DNA from: Lachnospiraceae bacterium
GTDB taxonomy: Bacteria > Bacillota > Clostridia > Lachnospirales > Lachnospiraceae
DNA length: 64,000 nucleotides
Assembly (NCBI GenBank): GCA_015057275.1
Contig: SVEO01000004.1
Span: 62,001-126,000 of the forward strand
Reading direction: 5' to 3'
Below, piece after piece: positions 17,892-26,957 of the stretch. Position 1 is the stretch's first letter. Each line of letters begins with the position of its first letter. The notes beneath the pieces were generated by a model that did no database searches, was not told the origin of the DNA, and was given only the letters and a program-made list of their open reading frames with translations. The position numbers and the translations under genes were made by a program.

Positions 17892-18596
17892 TTAGTTTGC
17901 CGACAATTTCTGCAGCATCTCTTTTAAGAGCTTGATACTGTTTGCGACAGCAATTTCCAAAAATTCAGAGTAAACCATCTGCGCACTGTCATCCGCTTTA
18001 TCAGAAATCGCGCGGATAATCAGACACGGAATATGGTTCAAATAGGCCGCCTGCGCAATCGCCGCGCCTTCCATTTCGGTACAGTAGCCAGCAAAATTTT
18101 TCTTAATCCACTCTTTTTTCTCACGACTGGAAATAAACTGGTCACCGGTAACAATTCTACCCTCAAATACGCCGGTGTCCGGAATAACTTTCGCACAGCA
18201 TTCCTTCGCCAGACTAAGCAGCTTCCGGTCTCCCGGGAAGTCCCATACTTCCATTTGCGGAATCTGACCGAGCGCATAGCCGAAACCAACCGCATCCATA
18301 TCGTGCTGCAACGCGTCGGTGGACAATACGATATCACCAATGTTAATTTCATTATGCAGCGAACCTGCTACACCGGTGTTGATTAACACGTCTACATGAA
18401 AATCATCTGCCAGAATCTGCGCACAGATTGCAGCATTTACCTTGCCAATTCCGCTGCGGACAACGACCGCCTCTGCACCCCAGAGGTTACCGTGGTAAAA
18501 TTCCATCTGTGCCTTATTCGTAATCTTCTTATCAGTCATTGTCTCTTTTAATGCTTCTACTTCGGGTTCCATCGCCCCGATAATGCCTATAATCAT
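17892..18596 (-). CDS. mtnN: 5'-methylthioadenosine/S-adenosylhomocysteine nucleosidase
   Basis: 234 residues. MIIGIIGAMEPEVEALKE is the family start. GIGKVNAAICAQIL, NTGVAGSLH, VATDAxxHD-like (LSTDALQHDMDAVGFGYALGQIP), the catalytic region GRIVTGDQFIS, CTEMEGAAIAQAA and the purine-binding Asp of RAISDKAD are all present. It cleaves adenine from MTA and SAH, feeding methionine salvage and the activated methyl cycle. GAAGGAG lies 8 bases before the ATG at 18596; the upstream extension to 18701 overlaps the ClpX-like stop and is not used. It is probably co-transcribed with the ClpX-like gene 28 bases upstream. Confidence 0.93.
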   Translation of the reverse strand: MIIGIIGAMEPEVEALKETMTDKKITNKAQMEFYHGNLWGAEAVVVRSGIGKVNAAICAQILADDFHVDVLINTGVAGSLHNEINIGDIVLSTDALQHDMDAVGFGYALGQIPQMEVWDFPGDRKLLSLAKECCAKVIPDTGVFEGRIVTGDQFISSREKKEWIKKNFAGYCTEMEGAAIAQAAYLNHIPCLIIRAISDKADDSAQMVYSEFLEIAVANSIKLLKEMLQKLSAN

Positions 18597-18624
18597 TGTT
18601 TTCTCTCCTTCGCAAACTGATTTA

Positions 18625-20064
18625 TCATGCATTCTGCGCAATCTGCGGCTGATAGCCACGCATTTCGATGCGTGGGCCGCCGGTTTTCTCAATATATTCA
18701 CGCGTAATCGTTACCCGTCCGATGTTGTTATCCTTCGGAATCTCGTACATGATGTCAAGCATGAAATCCTCGATAATCGAGCGCAGCGCACGTGCACCGG
18801 TCTTACGTTCCAGCGCTTTCTCGGCAATCGCCTCCAGTGCACCCTCATCAAAACAAAGCTGCACTTCATCGAGTTCCAAAAGCTTCTGATACTGCTTGAT
18901 AATCGCATTTTTCGGTTCTTTTAATATCTTAACCAACGCCTCTTTATTCAATGCCTCTAACGTATAAACAATCGGCATACGACCTAGAAACTCCGGAATC
19001 ATGCCATATTTACGTAAATCTTCCATCGTTACCTTCGCAATTAGATTCGGATCGTTGTCATACTTGTCCTTCAAGTCTGCCCGAAAACCAATAGAGCCCT
19101 GCTTATTCAGACGCTCCTTGATAATGTCTTCCAAATCCGGGAATGCACCGCCGCATATGAAGAGAATATTCTTCGTATTGACGGTTGTCATTGGCACCAT
19201 GGCGTTTTTGTTCGTCGCGCCCACCGGCACTTCCACTTCGCTGCCTTCGAGCAATTTCAACAATCCCTGCTGCACAGATTCGCCGCTGACATCACGACTG
19301 TGCGCATTCTGCTTCTTTGCAATCTTGTCAATTTCGTCAATAAAAATGATGCCACGCTCAGCCTTTTCCACATCATTGTCGGCTGCGGCCAAAAGCTTTG
19401 ATACTACGCTTTCAATATCATCGCCTATGTAGCCGGCTTCCGTCAGTGAGGTGGCATCTGCAATCGCGAGCGGCACCTGCAGCAGGCGCGCCAGCGTCTT
19501 TACCAGATAGGTCTTACCGCTACCGGTCGGTCCAATCATCAGCATGTTAGATTTATCAATCTCAATTTCGTTCATCGTGTTGGTCGCCACGCGCTTATAG
19601 TGATTGTAAACAGCTACAGAAATCACTTTTTTCGCGTAATCCTGACCAATGACGTACTCATCAAGCTGTTGTTTGATATAGTGCGGTGCCGGCACATCCT
19701 GCAAGGAAAATTCTGGTGCCTTCGCCGCTTTCTTCTTCACTTTTTTTGCCTTCGGCATGTGTCCCTGCAAATCCGCCAAATTAATCATATGGATGTTCGG
19801 CATCTTTTTGATGTCGTCCATATTTAGTGTTTGCGGCAAAATTCCGCTGCCGTTAATTGAATCGAGCGTCTTCTGCATACAGTCCGGACAAATCGTCATC
19901 CCGCTTAAGCTAATCATTTTTCCGGTCTTGCTTTCCGGACGACGGCACATATAGCAGATTTTTTCAAAATCGTCATCTTCATCGTCATCATCCTGTAAAT
20001 CATCGATTTCCATCAATTCTTCTTTTTCTGTTTCTTCTATATTATCTTTCCATTTGTCTTGCAT
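18625..20064 (-). CDS. ClpX-like AAA+ unfoldase paralogue
   Basis: 479 residues, some 50 longer than canonical ClpX. Order: an acidic N-terminus (DDLQDDDDEDDD), a ClpX-type zinc finger (CYMC ... CPDC), a Lys/Ala-rich linker, then the AAA+ core with Walker A GPTGSGKT, pore loop 1 GYIGDD, Walker B IIFIDEID and sensor-2 GARALR. The IGF tripeptide that docks on ClpP is present (GSIGFRAD). The RKH pore loop that follows LLKLLEG in true ClpX is replaced by ATNKNAMV. It would unfold substrates and feed ClpP, with altered substrate choice (inference). There is no clpP or trigger factor nearby, unlike the main clpX locus. AGAGG lies 8 bases before the ATG at 20064. Confidence 0.85.
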   Translation of the reverse strand: MQDKWKDNIEETEKEELMEIDDLQDDDDEDDDFEKICYMCRRPESKTGKMISLSGMTICPDCMQKTLDSINGSGILPQTLNMDDIKKMPNIHMINLADLQGHMPKAKKVKKKAAKAPEFSLQDVPAPHYIKQQLDEYVIGQDYAKKVISVAVYNHYKRVATNTMNEIEIDKSNMLMIGPTGSGKTYLVKTLARLLQVPLAIADATSLTEAGYIGDDIESVVSKLLAAADNDVEKAERGIIFIDEIDKIAKKQNAHSRDVSGESVQQGLLKLLEGSEVEVPVGATNKNAMVPMTTVNTKNILFICGGAFPDLEDIIKERLNKQGSIGFRADLKDKYDNDPNLIAKVTMEDLRKYGMIPEFLGRMPIVYTLEALNKEALVKILKEPKNAIIKQYQKLLELDEVQLCFDEGALEAIAEKALERKTGARALRSIIEDFMLDIMYEIPKDNNIGRVTITREYIEKTGGPRIEMRGYQPQIAQNA

Positions 20065-20239
20065 ATATATAACCTCTGTTCTTTCTCTTATGAACCCCGG
20101 CGCTCCGCTGCATAGCAATTCCGGCGCCTGTACATCTATTACTCACGCTATGCCCCTCTAGTATACAATACTTTTTTAAAAAAAGAAACGGCAATATCTG
20201 TTGATACTGCCATTTCCATCATATTTTTACATATTTCGA

Positions 20240-20471
20240 CTATTCAAATCGTTCACAAAGCTTTACTTCAAGTTCAACCTTTTCAAACTGGCGTGTCTGC
20301 ATATTTCTTCTCTGAACTGTTACTGTAATAACTTCGTTTGCCGCATAATACTGCATGATATCTTCCAAATCCTCGTAGTTTTTAATCTCGTTTCCGTCAA
20401 ATGCAACGATGATATCATCCACCAGCATACCAGCCGCTTCTGCTGCCCCGCCTTTGTAAATTTCTGTGATA
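20240..20471 (-). pseudogene. PDZ domain of HtrA, out of frame with the protease part
   Basis: This frame encodes a complete PDZ domain (ITEIYKGGAAEAAGMLVDDIIVAFDG ... ITVTVQRR) that belongs at the end of the upstream HtrA protease. It is in the +1 frame relative to the protease: the protease reading ends at GGT TTT TAA, and skipping one T gives GGT TTT AAT ATC ACA GAA, joining SG-F-NITEIYKGG exactly as in intact HtrA proteins. There is no separate ribosome binding site for it. It is either lost, read by frameshifting, or split by a sequencing error in the five-T run (20474-20478 on the plus strand). Confidence 0.75.
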
Positions 20472-21638
20472 TTAAAAACCGGATGGATAACCAAACATCT
20501 GCATATTGCTGTCAACGTTGCCTCCGGCAATTCCAAGATAACCTCTCTTATCCTCATCAACCTTGTAGCGGGTTTCTTTATTCATCAGCTCTTCAATCTC
20601 TTCAAGCACATCGGAAATCGGAATCGCAAATCCCATTCCTTCGATGCTTGCTGAACTATAGCCGGTGGCGGAATATTTTGCAGAATTGATACCGACAACC
20701 TCACCGGCGCTGTTTAACAGTGCGCCGCCGCTGTTGCCGCCGTTAATAGCAGCATCAAGCTGAATCATCTCGATCGGCTCGGAAGTATCATCCACCTGAA
20801 CTTCACGATTTAAAGCACTTACGACACCAACCGTAACCGACTGGCCGTAACCGAGTGCATTACCAATGGCAATGATGCCTTGTCCAACCTTTAATGAATC
20901 CGAACGACCAATCGTCGCGATCTTAATCACATCGAGCGTTTCTGTTCCAATACTGTCAAGCGGAATTGAAACAATCGCAATATCATTGTCGAAAGATGTC
21001 GCCTTTGTGTAGGCTTCAATCGAAGTACCATCAACAAACTGTACTTCCAAAGATGTAGTGTCACTTACCACGTGCTTATTTGTCACAATTAAAAGTTCTT
21101 CTTCCGTTTGCCCGATAATAATACCAGAGCCTGCGCCCGGCACATAATACTCTTCCTCATCATACCAAGGGCCGTAATATCCGGAATCTACTAAGGTTTT
21201 ACTTGTAATCGCCACGATGGATGGCATAACATTTTCTACTACTTGCGAGACATCCGTAATATACACACCACTCGTCTGACTGCCTGTGCCGTCGGAAATG
21301 GACATCTGCACATTATTTTGGGATGCATTACCGGTCGATTCAATCTTTGTGCCGCCGGTCACATCCTCAGCATCCGACGGTGTTTCTACATTATATGAGC
21401 CACCGAAATCAATGCCGAACTTCTCTACAACATAATATACGCCGAAACCAATCACAAGTACCGCAATCACACACGCAAGAATAATCGACCACTTGCTTTT
21501 GTTCTGTCTTGGCGGCTGTGTACTGCCGGAAGAATAATTTCCTCCATTATAAGTGTTGTACTGTTCATCCGGCTTCCAAGTTGGTTCGTCGCTCTGATAG
21601 AACTTCTCCGTCTCATACTCTTTATTTTCATCTGACAT
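20472..21638 (-). CDS. HtrA/DegP-like serine protease, ends before PDZ because of a frameshift
   Basis: 388 residues as read. A cytoplasmic Asp/Gln-rich N-terminus is followed by a helix (WSIILACVIAVLVIGFGVYYVV) and a trypsin-like protease domain outside the membrane. The catalytic triad is visible: His in VTNKHVVSD, Asp in DNDIAIVSI, Ser in INGGNSGGALLN. It ends at MFGYPSGF where intact homologues continue into a PDZ domain; that domain is present downstream in the +1 frame (20240-20471). Such proteases degrade misfolded envelope proteins. AAGGAG is 11 bases before ATG 21638. It lies 138 bases after the LCP gene and may share its transcript. Confidence 0.85.
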   Translation of the reverse strand: MSDENKEYETEKFYQSDEPTWKPDEQYNTYNGGNYSSGSTQPPRQNKSKWSIILACVIAVLVIGFGVYYVVEKFGIDFGGSYNVETPSDAEDVTGGTKIESTGNASQNNVQMSISDGTGSQTSGVYITDVSQVVENVMPSIVAITSKTLVDSGYYGPWYDEEEYYVPGAGSGIIIGQTEEELLIVTNKHVVSDTTSLEVQFVDGTSIEAYTKATSFDNDIAIVSIPLDSIGTETLDVIKIATIGRSDSLKVGQGIIAIGNALGYGQSVTVGVVSALNREVQVDDTSEPIEMIQLDAAINGGNSGGALLNSAGEVVGINSAKYSATGYSSASIEGMGFAIPISDVLEEIEELMNKETRYKVDEDKRGYLGIAGGNVDSNMQMFGYPSGF

Positions 21639-21776
21639 AAATTTTCTTACTCCTTCCTAAAATCCGCGCCCATAGTTTGTAATCGCGAACCAAATATTTT
21701 ATGAAAGAATATTAGCAATGAAATGTGTTCACTTTGTGTTCTCATCGTGAAAAAATTCGAAACAAAATATCAAATT

Positions 21777-23273
21777 TTAATATCCGTAAATCGATATTCT
21801 ATCCTGAATCGCATCGCTAATTCTATGAACCGCCGCGGTCGGTGTATAATTTTCTTTATCATATAAGAATGCATGTAACGCTGACACGTCCTCGACAAGG
21901 TTCGTCGGTAACACGCAGTCCGCGCCGCTTAAATCACTCATCAACTTTGTCGTTTTTTCTAATGGATAGCCGGCATTACCATCAATATGAAACTCCATCG
22001 CCAGCGGAATCATATCGATAATCTTGTCAAACTCGAATGTTGTACCGATTACCTTTTCCTGGGCATTGCTGTCAAAAATGCGCTTAGCAATCGCCGTCAC
22101 CTCGCTCACGCCGGCCTTCTTTGCCTTGTCAGCCAGCAGAGAAATCACATACTGCTGTCTTGCCGCACGGCCGTAGTCATTATTTGATTCTTCCCCGGTT
22201 ACCGGATGTGTGAATTTCACCTTACGAATACGCGCATAGGTCAATGCCTGCATGCCATTCAAATGGTTAAGTCCAGCACTCTGCACTCGCTCAGATGTTT
22301 CGCCGGTCGACTGCATTGTACTATTCAAGTGATAATTAATCTGACTGACCTCTCCCTTTGTGAGGTTGATATCAAGACCTCCGAGCGCATCAATAATATC
22401 TGCCACACCGGAGAAATTAACAACCACGTAATCCTCAATCGTCAGGTCAAAGTTTGTATTTAACATATTGATTGCATAGAGCGCGCCACCCGAAGAATAG
22501 GCGCTGTTCGCCTTACCATATCGCACGCCGCCATTTTTCGTAGGAATCTGCAAATACGTATCCCGGTAAATGCTCGCCATACGAACCGAACCTGTCTCAT
22601 TGTGAATGCTGACAATAATAATCGTATCGGCATTCGTTCCGCTTTCAAACTCATCGCCTCTGGCGTCAACACCAAAAATAACAAAGGTCGTATATTCTCC
22701 TTCTAAAATCGGTTCTAACTCATCATTGACCAAGATGTCGTCCTTGTCAATATTTTCTTTCACACCCTCGTTGTAAGCTTCTTCCCCGACCATCGAGATT
22801 ACTGCTTTTCCTAAAAAGCTCTGGCTCAAACGCGCCACAAAATCCTTCTTCGAGTCGGACTGGGCTAAAATGACGACAACATAAGCCACCAGTGCCAAAA
22901 GCAGGATTTCAAATGTTAGCAGGATTCCCTTGAAGATTTTTTTCACTACGCCACCTTTTTTCTTTTTCGGCTCCTCAGTGTTATCCTCAGCTTCTTCTTT
23001 TTGTTCTTCCTTCCCGACACTTTCCGCTTCTTCTGGTGTCACAGCTTCCTTCGGCAGCACCCCGGTGTTGCCTACAAATACAAATCCGGTATCCTCAGCT
23101 ACCTGTCCGCTTTCGTTGAGTTCCGCCTGCTTTTCCTCGATGATCTGTTCCTGATAAAGTTCCTCAATAATGCTCTCATCCAACACAATATCCAGTGGTT
23201 CTTCTTCGCCGAGCATCAAAATTTCTTCTGAGCTTAACAACTTGATCTCTATATCTTCTGTATCTTTGCCCAT
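21777..23273 (-). CDS. LytR-CpsA-Psr (LCP) family protein
   Basis: 498 residues. A long acidic cytoplasmic N-terminus (Glu-rich, about 1-110) leads to one helix (ILLTFEILLLALVAYVVVILAQ). The extracellular LCP domain follows: YTTFVIFGVDARGDEFESG, NADTIIIVSIHNETGSVRMASIYRDTYLQIP, then YVVVNFSGVADIIDALGGLDI and the TYARIRK arginine motif. LCP proteins transfer undecaprenyl-linked glycopolymers onto peptidoglycan. The start is 12 bases after the HPr-like stop, in the cdaA-ybbR-HPr-LCP operon, linking glycopolymer ligation with c-di-AMP synthesis genes by position only. Confidence 0.9.
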   Translation of the reverse strand: MGKDTEDIEIKLLSSEEILMLGEEEPLDIVLDESIIEELYQEQIIEEKQAELNESGQVAEDTGFVFVGNTGVLPKEAVTPEEAESVGKEEQKEEAEDNTEEPKKKKGGVVKKIFKGILLTFEILLLALVAYVVVILAQSDSKKDFVARLSQSFLGKAVISMVGEEAYNEGVKENIDKDDILVNDELEPILEGEYTTFVIFGVDARGDEFESGTNADTIIIVSIHNETGSVRMASIYRDTYLQIPTKNGGVRYGKANSAYSSGGALYAINMLNTNFDLTIEDYVVVNFSGVADIIDALGGLDINLTKGEVSQINYHLNSTMQSTGETSERVQSAGLNHLNGMQALTYARIRKVKFTHPVTGEESNNDYGRAARQQYVISLLADKAKKAGVSEVTAIAKRIFDSNAQEKVIGTTFEFDKIIDMIPLAMEFHIDGNAGYPLEKTTKLMSDLSGADCVLPTNLVEDVSALHAFLYDKENYTPTAAVHRISDAIQDRISIYGY

Positions 23274-23285
23274 CTTTTTAACCTC

Positions 23286-23564
23286 TTAATCAATTACTTC
23301 TTTGCCGATTCCCCTATCGACAATATATTTTGTCATGGAGCGTGCAACATCCTCTGCATCTTCTCCCTCAAATGTCAGTGTAATTTCCTCGCCGCATTGA
23401 ATCATCGCTCCGATGACTCCCAGCAAGCTCCTGGCACTTACTTCTTTTCTCGCCGTTTTTACCGTAATTTTGCACGAATACTTTGCCGCTTCCGTACAGA
23501 ATTCTCCGGCCGGACGTAAATGCATCCCCTCTTTCAAAAGAATACAATATTTTTTCTGTACCAC
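23286..23564 (-). CDS. HPr-family phosphocarrier protein
   Basis: 92 residues, the length of HPr. His15 sits in KEGMHLRPAGEF (canonical GIHARPA) and Ser46 in ARSLLGV, so both the PEP-dependent and the HPr-kinase phosphorylation sites are kept at exactly the textbook positions. HPr carries phosphate in the PTS and, phosphorylated at Ser46, acts with CcpA in catabolite repression. The divergent flanking residues and the location inside a cdaA-ybbR operon instead of a ptsHI operon suggest a regulatory paralogue (Crh-like or specialised HPr). This is inference. Confidence 0.85.
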   Translation of the reverse strand: MVQKKYCILLKEGMHLRPAGEFCTEAAKYSCKITVKTARKEVSARSLLGVIGAMIQCGEEITLTFEGEDAEDVARSMTKYIVDRGIGKEVID

Positions 23565-23584
23565 GTAAATTCCCCCTATCTGCC

Positions 23585-25081
23585 TTATACGGTCTGCATG
23601 ACCTCACTTACGTCGTGCTCATCATTCTCGCCACTTACATCACTTAATGCACTTACTTCATTTTCTTGCGGCGTTGTCAGTTCTTCCTCCGGTGGTGGCG
23701 TCGGCTCTTCTTCCGGTGTCGTTGGCTCCTCTTGCGGCGTCGTCGGTTCTTCGGTTTCCGGTGGAGTAACTCCACCACCTACTTCACCCGACTCAGCTTC
23801 TTTGATGACCATGACAATATAAATCTCATCGTCCATCGTCACGCCTTCCGGCAATGTTATGTTAAGCTTTACTGCACTGCTGCCAACACCGATATTTTCC
23901 AAGTCGACATATGGATTGAGCATTTCCTCATCCAGGCTATCCAAATCGGCCTTTAAGCCACGTAATGTAATGCGTACCGCATTTTCATCGGCAAATTCAA
24001 CCAGATACTCTTTCGGTACATTCGCGCACATAATCTCACTTTTGCTAATCGTAATCGTCTTCTGCATTACCGATTCAATTGTTACCGACACGGTAACTGT
24101 CTCATCCAAAGTATTGCTGACGCCGACACCTTCCGGCAAATAATCGGCTATGTTCAGTACAAAATCTTTCGATTCCGCTAAATCTTCAATCGACACACTT
24201 TCGCCGTTGATGGCAATGTTGTCAATCAAGTCAAGTACCTGCTTGCTACCGTGAATCAATACTTCATTTTTATCCTGCGCAACACCAGTTACCTCATAGC
24301 CGGCTGCACATTCGCCGGTAATTTCTACCATTACCGGTACCGTCTTCGTATAATAAACCGGAACCGTCACATCAACAGTCGATAACACGCTAACTTCTTT
24401 CGATGTACTGATAACACCGCCAACGGTCGAATAAATTACCGGTGTCACACCGCTTAATGTAACATCCTCCGCTGCATTATCGATGTTTATATGCACACCA
24501 ACTTTACCGATGGTTTCATGTACGGACAATGGTGCCTTTACGACAACCTTACTACTAGACAAAATCGGTTTTCCCGCAATGTAGGCATCCTCTAAAGTCC
24601 CTCTTGTCTCTACCTGTACATCATAGGTTACTTCAGTAATGTCTTCCAATGACAGCCACAATGTATATGGTCGCTTCAAATATTCAATTTGATTCTGATA
24701 CGAAGAATACAAGCCGAGAAGCGATATTTCAATCGGCACCGAACTAGCCGTTGAATCGAAATTTTTCAAATTCGCTGTCGCCTGAAAATCCGACGCTTCC
24801 AAATTCTCGACAATCGAACGTGGTCCTTTGATTGTTACAGACACTGAGGAAATATCCTGATTTGTGATATCATACGCCTTGTCCTGGTCAAGGAAAAAGC
24901 TGTCATTTACCAATTCCACCGGAATGCTGCGCACCGTAACAATATAATCCGGGTCACTCACATTCACAACGACAATCCATAGCAAAATTGCAATCAGTAC
25001 TGCCACTAGTTTTAAAATTGGATTAATCGTTATAATTCTTTTCAGTTTTGTCGTTATCTCGTTCCTGTGAAGCTTTGTCAT
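23585..25081 (-). CDS. cdaR: YbbR-domain protein, regulator of CdaA
   Basis: 498 residues. An N-terminal helix (LKLVAVLIAILLWIVVVNV) is followed by four YbbR-type repeats outside the membrane (units beginning about 48, 132, 215 and 300, each with a V-x-V-...-G strand pattern). It ends in a Pro/Thr/Glu-rich tail (about 440-485). CdaR proteins bind and modulate the membrane diadenylate cyclase CdaA. The ATG at 25081 lies inside cdaA (59-base overlap) with GGGGAGAAGG just upstream, indicating translational coupling. Confidence 0.88.
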   Translation of the reverse strand: MTKLHRNEITTKLKRIITINPILKLVAVLIAILLWIVVVNVSDPDYIVTVRSIPVELVNDSFFLDQDKAYDITNQDISSVSVTIKGPRSIVENLEASDFQATANLKNFDSTASSVPIEISLLGLYSSYQNQIEYLKRPYTLWLSLEDITEVTYDVQVETRGTLEDAYIAGKPILSSSKVVVKAPLSVHETIGKVGVHINIDNAAEDVTLSGVTPVIYSTVGGVISTSKEVSVLSTVDVTVPVYYTKTVPVMVEITGECAAGYEVTGVAQDKNEVLIHGSKQVLDLIDNIAINGESVSIEDLAESKDFVLNIADYLPEGVGVSNTLDETVTVSVTIESVMQKTITISKSEIMCANVPKEYLVEFADENAVRITLRGLKADLDSLDEEMLNPYVDLENIGVGSSAVKLNITLPEGVTMDDEIYIVMVIKEAESGEVGGGVTPPETEEPTTPQEEPTTPEEEPTPPPEEELTTPQENEVSALSDVSGENDEHDVSEVMQTV

Positions 25082-25949
25082 TGCGCCTTCTCCCCTTTAA
25101 TAAACTGAATCGACGTTCTTCCTGTTCTACCTTCTTGTTTTGGAATTCAATCAGGCGGGTTTTCAGCCGGTTCGAATCAACTCGCGTCTCCAGCTCGCCT
25201 CCTGATGCAATCGATATGTTACCGGTTTCTTCAGATACTACAATCGTAAAAGAGTCCGTTACCTCACTCACACCGAGTGCCGCGCGATGTCTCGTGCCGA
25301 GCGCCTTATTGAGTTCCCTGTTGTCTGACAATGGCAGATAACAGGTCGCGGACACGATGCGGTCTCCCCTTAAAACAACCGCCCCGTCATGCAGCGGTGT
25401 GTTGTGTTCGAAAATGTTAATAAGCAACTGGCTGGTTACCTGCGCATCCAGTTCGATGCCGGTATTTACATAATCATCCAACACAATATTATTTTCAATA
25501 ACAATCAGTGCACCGGTTTTCGCCTTACCCAGGTTAACCGCCGCACTAACCAGCTCATTTACAGTCTTATCACTGATTTTTTCTGTTACCTGTCGGTTAT
25601 CGCCTGACGGCAACAAATGAGAAATCAAGTTGTTCTGGCCAAGCTGCTCTAATGCCTTACGCAGCTCCGGCTGGAAAATAATAACAATAGCAATTACTGC
25701 CACATTAAAAATCTTCTCTGCCAACCACAAAATCGTATTAAAATTCAAAAGTGCCGAAATGAGTACGAACGCAAAAATCAAAATAATCCCTTTAAATAAC
25801 GTCCAAGCTCTCGTATTCTTTACCCACAAGAGAATTTCATACACTAATACGGCAATAATGATAATCTCAATAATATCCGTGACATGTACGTTCGGAATCT
25901 CTAAATATTGTTTAAAAAAGTCTCTGATATACTCAAAAACAACCTGCAT
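25023..25949 (-). CDS. cdaA: diadenylate cyclase CdaA (DacA)
   Basis: 308 residues. Three N-terminal helices (IIEIIIIAVLVYEILLWV, LFKGIILIFAFVLISALL, IFNVAVIAIVIIFQPELR) precede a DAC domain with both signature motifs, PLHDGAVVLRGDRI (DGA) and GTRHRAALG (RHR). A Lys/Arg/Asp-rich tail ends the protein. It makes cyclic di-AMP from two ATP, controlling potassium, osmolyte and cell wall homeostasis. It heads the operon cdaA-cdaR-HPr-LCP. The glmM gene that often follows cdaR is not here. Confidence 0.95.
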   Translation of the reverse strand: MQVVFEYIRDFFKQYLEIPNVHVTDIIEIIIIAVLVYEILLWVKNTRAWTLFKGIILIFAFVLISALLNFNTILWLAEKIFNVAVIAIVIIFQPELRKALEQLGQNNLISHLLPSGDNRQVTEKISDKTVNELVSAAVNLGKAKTGALIVIENNIVLDDYVNTGIELDAQVTSQLLINIFEHNTPLHDGAVVLRGDRIVSATCYLPLSDNRELNKALGTRHRAALGVSEVTDSFTIVVSEETGNISIASGGELETRVDSNRLKTRLIEFQNKKVEQEERRFSLLKGRRRNDKASQERDNDKTEKNYND

Positions 25950-25979
25950 TCTCTCACATCCTGCCCTAAATCAATCTTA

Positions 25980-26957
25980 CTACCGGGTGCGTCTCTTTGT
26001 ATCGCTCTCCGGATGTCTATGGGTTCTTTCTTTTCTTGCATTGATTCGCTTTACACGAATCTCCGGCTTCGTTACCGTGTACTTCGGCACAGCCTTTACA
26101 TAATAATAATAATCGTCATCCTCGTACTGCACCACTTCTGTGCGGCTGTAGTCGAGCGGAAGGATTAAGAAATCTAATAGTGCCGCAATGATGCCGGAAA
26201 CTACGGTCATCAAAATCACCACCAAAATCGCAACTGTCTCATCTACTGTCATACGTACAAGCACAAAACCGACCATCTGTACAAGGCAGCCTGCACCAAT
26301 CGCATACATAGAAGCATTGTCCATCGACAGACGCTTCACAGCATATACCACAACAATCGTCAATGCAAATACAACGATGGACGCATACATCATCTTATTG
26401 CCGATAATGCCTGCAATAAACTGCGATAAATTACCGGCAACCGCGTCCTCACCTGTCTTAGCAAACGCCGCGCCGCTCGTGCTGATAAAGTTAATTGCGT
26501 AATACAAAAATGTACCGAAAGCAACCGATACCACCGAAAACGGTGTCAGGAGCAAACCAACAAGAATCGGAATCAGGTATGGCATCTTAAGCACAAAAAA
26601 TACCGGCATCAAAATCAATATGAGACTATCTTTCGGTGCGAACTTATAATAAAGCAAATACATAATCATCAGGCAGACAAGCAGGACAATTGCTGCTTCC
26701 ATGCTTGCCCCGTACATCTCCGCCACAATATAGATAATCAGTGTTACAATCATCAGATTGTTCGGCAAAAACGCGCATAATAACGCCAAAATCAGCATAA
26801 TCGCCGGTGACCCGAGCAAGTCCATGTACCCCGTTGCCATGTGTAAAAACATCATGGAGAAAAACGCAAGCAAAAATTTCGTGAACGGACGGATGTAAAT
26901 ACTGTTCTGCCCGTAAAATTCTTTAATTTTATCTTTATAAACTAAAAGTGAAGTCAT
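25980..26957 (-). CDS. polytopic membrane protein of unknown function
   Basis: About 325 residues with eight to nine hydrophobic helices between residues 25 and 265 (for example MLILALLCAFLPNNLMIVTLIIYIVAEMY, YLIPILVGLLLTPFSVVSVAFGTFLYY). A cytoplasmic tail rich in Asp/Tyr then Arg follows (EDDDYYYYVKAVPKY ... RKERTHRHPES). I do not recognise the family. It overlaps the upstream gene by 23 bases, and it lies 30 bases before cdaA, so it is likely expressed with the c-di-AMP operon. ATG 26957 is preferred over 26966 because GGAGG is 9 bases upstream. Confidence 0.65.
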   Translation of the reverse strand: MTSLLVYKDKIKEFYGQNSIYIRPFTKFLLAFFSMMFLHMATGYMDLLGSPAIMLILALLCAFLPNNLMIVTLIIYIVAEMYGASMEAAIVLLVCLMIMYLLYYKFAPKDSLILILMPVFFVLKMPYLIPILVGLLLTPFSVVSVAFGTFLYYAINFISTSGAAFAKTGEDAVAGNLSQFIAGIIGNKMMYASIVVFALTIVVVYAVKRLSMDNASMYAIGAGCLVQMVGFVLVRMTVDETVAILVVILMTVVSGIIAALLDFLILPLDYSRTEVVQYEDDDYYYYVKAVPKYTVTKPEIRVKRINARKERTHRHPESDTKRRTR

